DNA from: CAZDIO01 sp964505555
Lineage (GTDB): Bacteria; Bdellovibrionota_C; UBA2361; SZUA-149; CAZDIO01
NCBI GenBank assembly: GCA_964505555.1
Contig: CAZDIO010000031.1
Location: forward strand, 1-9,142
Length of the DNA stretch: 9,142 nt
Direction: 5' to 3'
How positions within the stretch are numbered: the first letter of the stretch is position 1; each line of letters begins with the position of its first letter. Below the pieces are notes generated by a model. It had not been told where the DNA came from and did not search any database. It was given only the letters and a program-made list of their open reading frames with translations. Position numbers and translations under genes: made by a program. This document shows, in pieces, positions 5,614-9,142 of this stretch.

Positions 5614-6364
5614 GTTTGATTCCCTCTCCCCCATCAAGGCGAATGACCGAGCCGTGGAGAAACTTGGTATTAAGAATATAGAGGATACTCTCTGAAACAC
5701 TCTCAAGCCCGCCCCACCGTCGTTTTTTAATCTCCACCGAGCTCAAATCATCTCCAGCAATGATCGCTCCAAGCTCAAGATCAATGATACGAACCACACG
5801 TGCAAGCGCTCGAGCAGTAAGATTTGTAACCGCAAGGAGAGCTGATTTTGAAACGCTATACGCAGGACGCGTAAGAAAGGGCTCGCTTACGGACAAATCA
5901 AGAATGTTGATAATGTTTCCGTCCTTACTTTTTTTGAGAAACGAAGAGAGGTGCTGCGTAAGAAAAAATGGCGCACGGGCGTTGATCGCAAAAGAGGTAT
6001 TCCACTCCTCGAGCGTTTCTGTATGAAAGTTTCGATCAGCTTGATACTTTTCTGGGTTAGGAAATGTACTTGCGTTGTTGATGAGAATATCTAGTTGGCC
6101 ATAAGTATCCGTTACAAATTTCGCCAACTCTTTTGGGCCATCTTCAGTGCTTAGATCAACAGAGACAGACGCCACCTCTCTTCCCAGAGCTTTTATTTTT
6201 GAAACGGTCTCTTCGGCACCACTTTTTGAATTAAAATAATGGACGACAAGATCACATCCAGCTTCTGCAAGGGCGAGCGCTATGTGCTGCCCGACTCTCT
6301 TCCCCGCGCCGGTTACAAGAGCTTTTCTCCCAAGAAAAGGTTTTAAATCTCTATTCTTTATCAT
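5600..6364 (-). CDS. SDR-family oxidoreductase, pteridine-reductase-like (FolM/PTR1 type)
   Basis: NAD(P)H-dependent short-chain dehydrogenase of 254 residues, cytoplasmic. The cofactor motif is TGAGKRVG (18-25), where the Arg after the glycine turn is typical of NADPH-using pteridine reductases. NNAS is at 96-99 and the catalytic pair is Y169/K173 in YSVSK. The residue usually serine in SDRs is D156 (NILDLSVSEP). This Asp replacement is a hallmark of pteridine reductases such as PTR1, so reduction of dihydropterin or dihydrofolate-type substrates is the best guess. The usual PG turn after the active site is replaced by ELGAI, which is unusual. I chose the ATG at 6364 over a TTG one codon upstream. 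Either start overlaps the upstream pseudouridine synthase gene (14 bp for the ATG), so the two are probably co-translated. Confidence 0.85.
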   Translation of the reverse strand: MIKNRDLKPFLGRKALVTGAGKRVGQHIALALAEAGCDLVVHYFNSKSGAEETVSKIKALGREVASVSVDLSTEDGPKELAKFVTDTYGQLDILINNASTFPNPEKYQADRNFHTETLEEWNTSFAINARAPFFLTQHLSSFLKKSKDGNIINILDLSVSEPFLTRPAYSVSKSALLAVTNLTARALARVVRIIDLELGAIIAGDDLSSVEIKKRRWGGLESVSESILYILNTKFLHGSVIRLDGGEGIKLNDR

Positions 6365-7343
6365 CAACTGCCATGAGCTCTTGAAAATACTTGGATGATT
6401 CTTTTATTGTAACCGTCTTTTTATTTGCCGGATGAGTAAAGGTAACTGTTTCTGCATGAAGTAAGAACCCTTCGTTTAGTTCGTTTTGACTCTCCTTGGT
6501 AAAAAGTCTTATGTCAGAGAGTTTTCGTTTGCTTCCATACTGAGTATCACCGATGAGGGGAGAGCCGACATGAGCAAGATGTGCTCGGATCTGATGTCTT
6601 CGTGCTCTATGCACCCAGACCCGAAGAACACTTACGTTCTCATCATTATCATACCACAGCTCATTGACCTGCGTTTCTGCCAAAAAGGATCCTTTAATCT
6701 CTGCACTTTCTGTAATTATTGTTTGTGCTCCTTTTGCGCAAAGAGAAAAGCTAAGCAGCATATTTTTTTCTTGTAGTCTTCCCTCACTAAGAACGAGATA
6801 ACTTTTTTCAATCTCTTTTGATAACAGTGCTTCGTGTAGTTTTTTCCAAGTAGCAGGGTTTTTTGCAGAAACACTCACTCCGCTTGTATAATAATCAAGC
6901 CGTTGAATGAGCCCTCCCTCTCTGCGATCGGGAGCAGCAGTTCGACATCCGGAATTATGCCAAGAAAGCCAGTCTGCTAACGTTACGGGATCTTCGGAAT
7001 CAAGAGTGACGCTGTGAAGTTTTCTAGGCTTTGAGACAACCACCACACTCTCGTCCTCCCAAAGAACCGTAACAAGCTCTTTGCCACCTTCTTTTTCGAC
7101 CATCTCAGGTCGTGTCGCGGTTTGAAAAAAGTGCTCCACCTGAACACTTTCTCCACGTTGAAGCAGATATCCACCGCTTTTTTCCCTACCCTCAACGCGA
7201 ACAAACCCTCGCTCACAAAGACTCTTTGCAGAACGCTTACTACACCCAGGCACGTGCTGCGAAACAAAGTGATCAAGCCGCGTTATCCCATTTTCATTGG
7301 TAAAAACTTGTGGCTTCTCTTTTTCCATACAGAAAGTGTCCAC
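6351..7343 (-). CDS. RluA-family RNA pseudouridine synthase with S4 domain
   Basis: Converts uridine to pseudouridine in rRNA or tRNA. It has 330 residues, in range for RluC/RluD-like enzymes. The N-terminal S4 RNA-binding domain is about residues 20-70 (TRLDHFVSQH to LLQRGESVQV). The catalytic domain follows: VVVVSKPRKLH (100-110), then RLDYYTSG with catalytic D150, then the strongly conserved RRHQIRAHLAHVGSPLIGDTQYG region (248-270). The usual HRLD reads QRLD here, with Q147 in place of His. The RNA site cannot be predicted from sequence. The GTG at 7343 begins six bases after the accC stop; an ATG at 7328 five codons in is an alternative start. Neither has a strong Shine-Dalgarno site, so coupling to accC is likely. 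It is the middle gene of the accC-rluA-SDR operon. Confidence 0.92.
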   Translation of the reverse strand: MDTFCMEKEKPQVFTNENGITRLDHFVSQHVPGCSKRSAKSLCERGFVRVEGREKSGGYLLQRGESVQVEHFFQTATRPEMVEKEGGKELVTVLWEDESVVVVSKPRKLHSVTLDSEDPVTLADWLSWHNSGCRTAAPDRREGGLIQRLDYYTSGVSVSAKNPATWKKLHEALLSKEIEKSYLVLSEGRLQEKNMLLSFSLCAKGAQTIITESAEIKGSFLAETQVNELWYDNDENVSVLRVWVHRARRHQIRAHLAHVGSPLIGDTQYGSKRKLSDIRLFTKESQNELNEGFLLHAETVTFTHPANKKTVTIKESSKYFQELMAVDDKE

Positions 7344-7349
7344 CAGTTC

Positions 7350-8747
7350 TTACTGTGTTGGCAGTTCTAACGGCCCCACAACTCCCCCTCGCCGCACCTC
7401 TCCCTTGTAATGTCTTTCAAGCCAATTCACATCAACGAAGCCTTTCTTAAAATCCTCTTCTTCAAGAATCCAGCGGTGAAACCCAACGGTGTTTTCTACC
7501 CCCTCAAGCAGATACTCAGAAAATAATCTTCTTGCGCGTGTAAGTGTTTCAGACCGATCTCTACCAAAGACAATAATTTTTGAAAGGAGTGAATCATAAT
7601 AAGAAGACACTTTTGTTCCTGCTTCAATCCAGCTATCTTCTCGAACCCCCACCCCTAAACTTCGACTCACATAGCGAATAGTGCCCGTGCTTGGTTGAAA
7701 ACCCTTTTCTGGATTCTCTCCATAAATACGAAACTCCATAGCATGTCCTTGGAAGACGACATCTTTTTGCTGAAGATCTAAGCGCTCACCCTGTGCAACT
7801 TGGAGCTGAAGTTTTACCAGATCAGAATTTGTCACAATTTCAGTAACCGGATGCTCAACCTGAATACGGGTATTCATTTCAAGGAAATAAAACGGTGCGT
7901 CCTCTTTCTGTCCATCTTCAACAAGAAATTCCACAGTTCCCGCGCCAACGTAATTAACTGATTTTGCAGCTTGAAGCGCAGCATCAAGGATCTTCTTTCT
8001 GACTCCGGGGTGAAGGTTTGGTGCTGGAGATTCTTCGATTAATTTTTGATGTCTTCTCTGAATGGAGCATTCCCTTTCTCCAAAATGAAGTAGCGTTCCA
8101 TGTTCATCCCCAAAAACCTGCACCTCAATATGTCGTGGAGAAGAGATATATTTTTCAAGAAACACTTTATCGCTGCCAAACGAAGAAAGGGCCTCACGTT
8201 TTCCCTGAAGAACACTACTTTCTAGTTGTTCTCTATTTTCGACAACTCTCATTCCTCGCCCACCACCACCTGCTGCTGCCTTAACAAGCACTGGGAAGCC
8301 GGTGTTTTTTATAAAGCGATCGAGTTCTTTCTGATCTTCTCCAAGCTCTAATCCTGGGACTACAGGCACACCAAACTCAATTACCCTTTTTCTCGCTCTC
8401 GCCTTATCGGCCATGATCGTCATGGCTTCTTCTTTTGGCCCAACAAAACAGAGCCCTGCTTCTCTTACGGCTTTTTCAAAGGCGGGGTTTTCCGAAAAGA
8501 AGCCATATCCAGGGTGCACGGCATCGGCTCCTGATTGAATGGCGGCGTTAATTACTTTATCGATGTTGAGGTAAGAGTCTCTGACGTGTGCTCCACGAAG
8601 AGCTATTTTTTTATCTGCAAGACGAACATGCAGCGTGCCTTCATCAGGCTCGCTGTAGATCGCTACTGTTTCAATGCCTAACTCCCGAGCGCTTCGAATA
8701 ATTCGAACCGCAATCTCTCCCCGGTTTGCAATGAGTAGTCGTTTCAC
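7350..8747 (-). CDS. accC: biotin carboxylase (acetyl-CoA carboxylase subunit AccC or related acyl-CoA carboxylase subunit)
   Basis: ATP-grasp enzyme that carboxylates biotin on a carrier protein. It has 465 residues, against about 450 for E. coli AccC, with no biotinyl domain of its own. Landmarks are LLIANRGEIAVRI (4-16), HPGYGFFSEN (78-87), the lysine K156 and glycine-rich loop in VKAAAGGGGRGM, HIEVQVFGD (206-214), ERECSIQRRHQKLIEE with K235, the Mg/bicarbonate region FLEMNTRIQVEHP (288-300; E290, R294, Q296), and RIYGENP (340-346). The C-terminal GTKVSSYYDSLLSKI region also resembles subunits of propionyl-, methylcrotonyl- or pyruvate carboxylases. No accB-like biotin carrier gene is adjacent, so the acyl-CoA partner is open. 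The start is GTG, chosen because it opens the family's conserved N-terminus; the Shine-Dalgarno site is weak. It is the first gene of a three-gene operon, divergent from trxB. Confidence 0.93.
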   Translation of the reverse strand: MKRLLIANRGEIAVRIIRSARELGIETVAIYSEPDEGTLHVRLADKKIALRGAHVRDSYLNIDKVINAAIQSGADAVHPGYGFFSENPAFEKAVREAGLCFVGPKEEAMTIMADKARARKRVIEFGVPVVPGLELGEDQKELDRFIKNTGFPVLVKAAAGGGGRGMRVVENREQLESSVLQGKREALSSFGSDKVFLEKYISSPRHIEVQVFGDEHGTLLHFGERECSIQRRHQKLIEESPAPNLHPGVRKKILDAALQAAKSVNYVGAGTVEFLVEDGQKEDAPFYFLEMNTRIQVEHPVTEIVTNSDLVKLQLQVAQGERLDLQQKDVVFQGHAMEFRIYGENPEKGFQPSTGTIRYVSRSLGVGVREDSWIEAGTKVSSYYDSLLSKIIVFGRDRSETLTRARRLFSEYLLEGVENTVGFHRWILEEEDFKKGFVDVNWLERHYKGEVRRGGVVGPLELPTQ

Positions 8748-8763
8748 AGCACGCTTTAATTAT

Positions 8764-8790
8764 TACAGTATCTTTCTTGTTTTTACTGTA
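8764..8790. promoter_or_regulatory. inverted repeat upstream of accC, possible operator
   Basis: TACAGTA (8764-8770) and TACTGTA (8784-8790) are perfect 7-bp arms around 13 nt, ending 16 bp upstream of the accC GTG. On the minus strand the accC-proximal arm runs into TGTAAT, a -10-like hexamer (five of six), but no -35 is obvious. The trxB-proximal arm is also the left end of repeat copy C, so it could pair with either partner. Confidence 0.4.
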
Positions 8791-8821
8791 GTGCCGGGCC
8801 TCCCGACTCGCAACGACAGTA
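8784..8821. repeat. G+C-rich palindromic repeat, short copy C
   Basis: Positions 8793-8819 match 1975-2001 of copy B at 26 of 27 bases. The element is bounded by TACTGT (8784-8789) and ACAGTA (8816-8821), which are reverse complements, and holds a small hairpin CCGG-to-CCGA around GCCTC. Most of the left arm and the inner GAAGCAATCTC stem of copy B are missing, so it looks like a deletion derivative or a minimal unit. It lies between the divergent genes accC and trxB. Confidence 0.75.
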
Positions 8822-8880
8822 GATTTCAGATATAGATTTGTTGTGGAAAATGCAAACGTCATTAAACTTCTCAAGGTATT

Positions 8881-9142
8881 ATGTCCGACTCTCGAAACGT
8901 AATTATTCTTGGCTCTGGTCCAGCGGGTTTAACGGCAGCTCTCTATGCGGCTCGGGCGAACCTCTCTCCCCTTCTTTTTCATGGCCCCCAACCTGGTGGT
9001 CAGCTCACCACCACAACTCACGTAGAAAACTATCCCGGCTTTTCTGAGGGAATTATGGGGCCTGAGCTTATGGATGAGATGACAAAACAAGCTGCCCGCT
9101 TTGGAACGGAGCTCATTCAGGCACTCGTTACCAAAGTGGACC
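8881..9142 (+). CDS. trxB: thioredoxin reductase, N-terminal part (runs off the window)
   Basis: FAD-dependent enzyme that uses NADPH to reduce thioredoxin. Only the first 87 codons of about 310 are present; no stop occurs before the window edge. The ATG gives MSDSRNVIILGSGPAG, with the dinucleotide-binding GSGPAG at 11-16. ALYAARANL, PGGQLTTTT (38-46), VENYPGF (48-54), GPELM (60-64) and ALVTKVD follow, matching the N-terminal FAD domain of proteobacterial TrxB. The CxxC redox centre would lie beyond the window. AAGG at 8873-8876 is a weak and close ribosome binding site. The gene is divergent from accC across a 133-bp gap containing repeat copy C. The thioredoxin it reduces is the expected electron donor of Tpx, encoded at 1326. 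Confidence 0.95.
   Translation, partial: MSDSRNVIILGSGPAGLTAALYAARANLSPLLFHGPQPGGQLTTTTHVENYPGFSEGIMGPELMDEMTKQAARFGTELIQALVTKVD

Noticed and set aside
6365..6367. TTG start for the SDR gene, one codon before the ATG
   Set aside because: ATG at 6362-6364 is the stronger start, and neither has a better ribosome binding site.
8764..8821. LexA/SOS box suggested by TACTGT and ACAGTA half-sites
   Set aside because: The halves match the known box arms, but their order or spacing is wrong: outward-facing with N13, or inward-facing with about 26 bp, instead of CTGT-N8-ACAG.
1..9142. CRISPR array, tRNA, rRNA or insertion sequence
   Set aside because: I saw no regularly spaced direct repeats, no cloverleaf and no transposase motif.

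Overview
The window looks like an ordinary chromosomal segment of a Gram-negative-type bacterium. Protein-coding DNA is of moderate G+C and the gene set is housekeeping: thiol peroxidase, ferrochelatase, cysteine desulfurase, an RluA-family pseudouridine synthase, biotin carboxylase and thioredoxin reductase. TrxB (GSGPAG, GGQLTTTT) and ferrochelatase (SFHGIP, GFVSD) have proteobacterial-like sequences. I cannot assign a genus. Start codons are mixed (ATG, GTG and one TTG), and Shine-Dalgarno sites are clear on several genes. I see no phage, IS, CRISPR, tRNA or rRNA.

Layout, left to right. Positions 1-269 hold no convincing gene, only a G+C-rich repeat copy and a perfect short inverted repeat. 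A minus-strand VanZ-like membrane protein with a C-terminal jelly-roll-like domain (270-1208) is divergent from plus-strand tpx (1326-1844). A long composite palindromic element (about 1862-2029) follows tpx. A plus-strand SLT-type transglycosylase homologue (2107-2694) then overlaps tail-to-tail with hemH (2660-3751, minus). hemH lies directly behind a cysteine desulfurase gene (3752-4936, minus): the stop TAA abuts the start ATG. A 77-bp divergent gap separates that pair from an unrecognised plus-strand membrane-anchored helical protein (5014-5613). Its end overlaps the end of a three-gene minus-strand operon, accC-like (8747) to RluA-like (7343) to a pteridine-reductase-like SDR (6364, ending at 5600). 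Rightmost, trxB starts at 8881 and runs off the window.

How the genes may fit together. Tpx and TrxB belong to the same thioredoxin-dependent peroxide-reduction chain, although they sit about 7 kb apart. Cysteine desulfurase and ferrochelatase both serve iron cofactors (Fe-S and heme) and appear translationally coupled. The accC-rluA-SDR operon mixes biotin-dependent carboxylation, RNA modification and pterin or short-chain-alcohol redox chemistry, with no obvious common pathway.

The most unusual material is non-coding. Three related G+C-rich palindromic repeats (18-67, about 1901-2002 and about 8784-8821) lie in intergenic gaps, one of them a nested 160-bp hairpin. Short perfect inverted repeats lie next to the starts of tpx, the SLT gene, the cysteine desulfurase gene and accC. 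I found no clear sign of an entirely new biological system. The best candidates for novelty are the repeat family, the unrecognised 199-residue protein and the VanZ/jelly-roll fusion.
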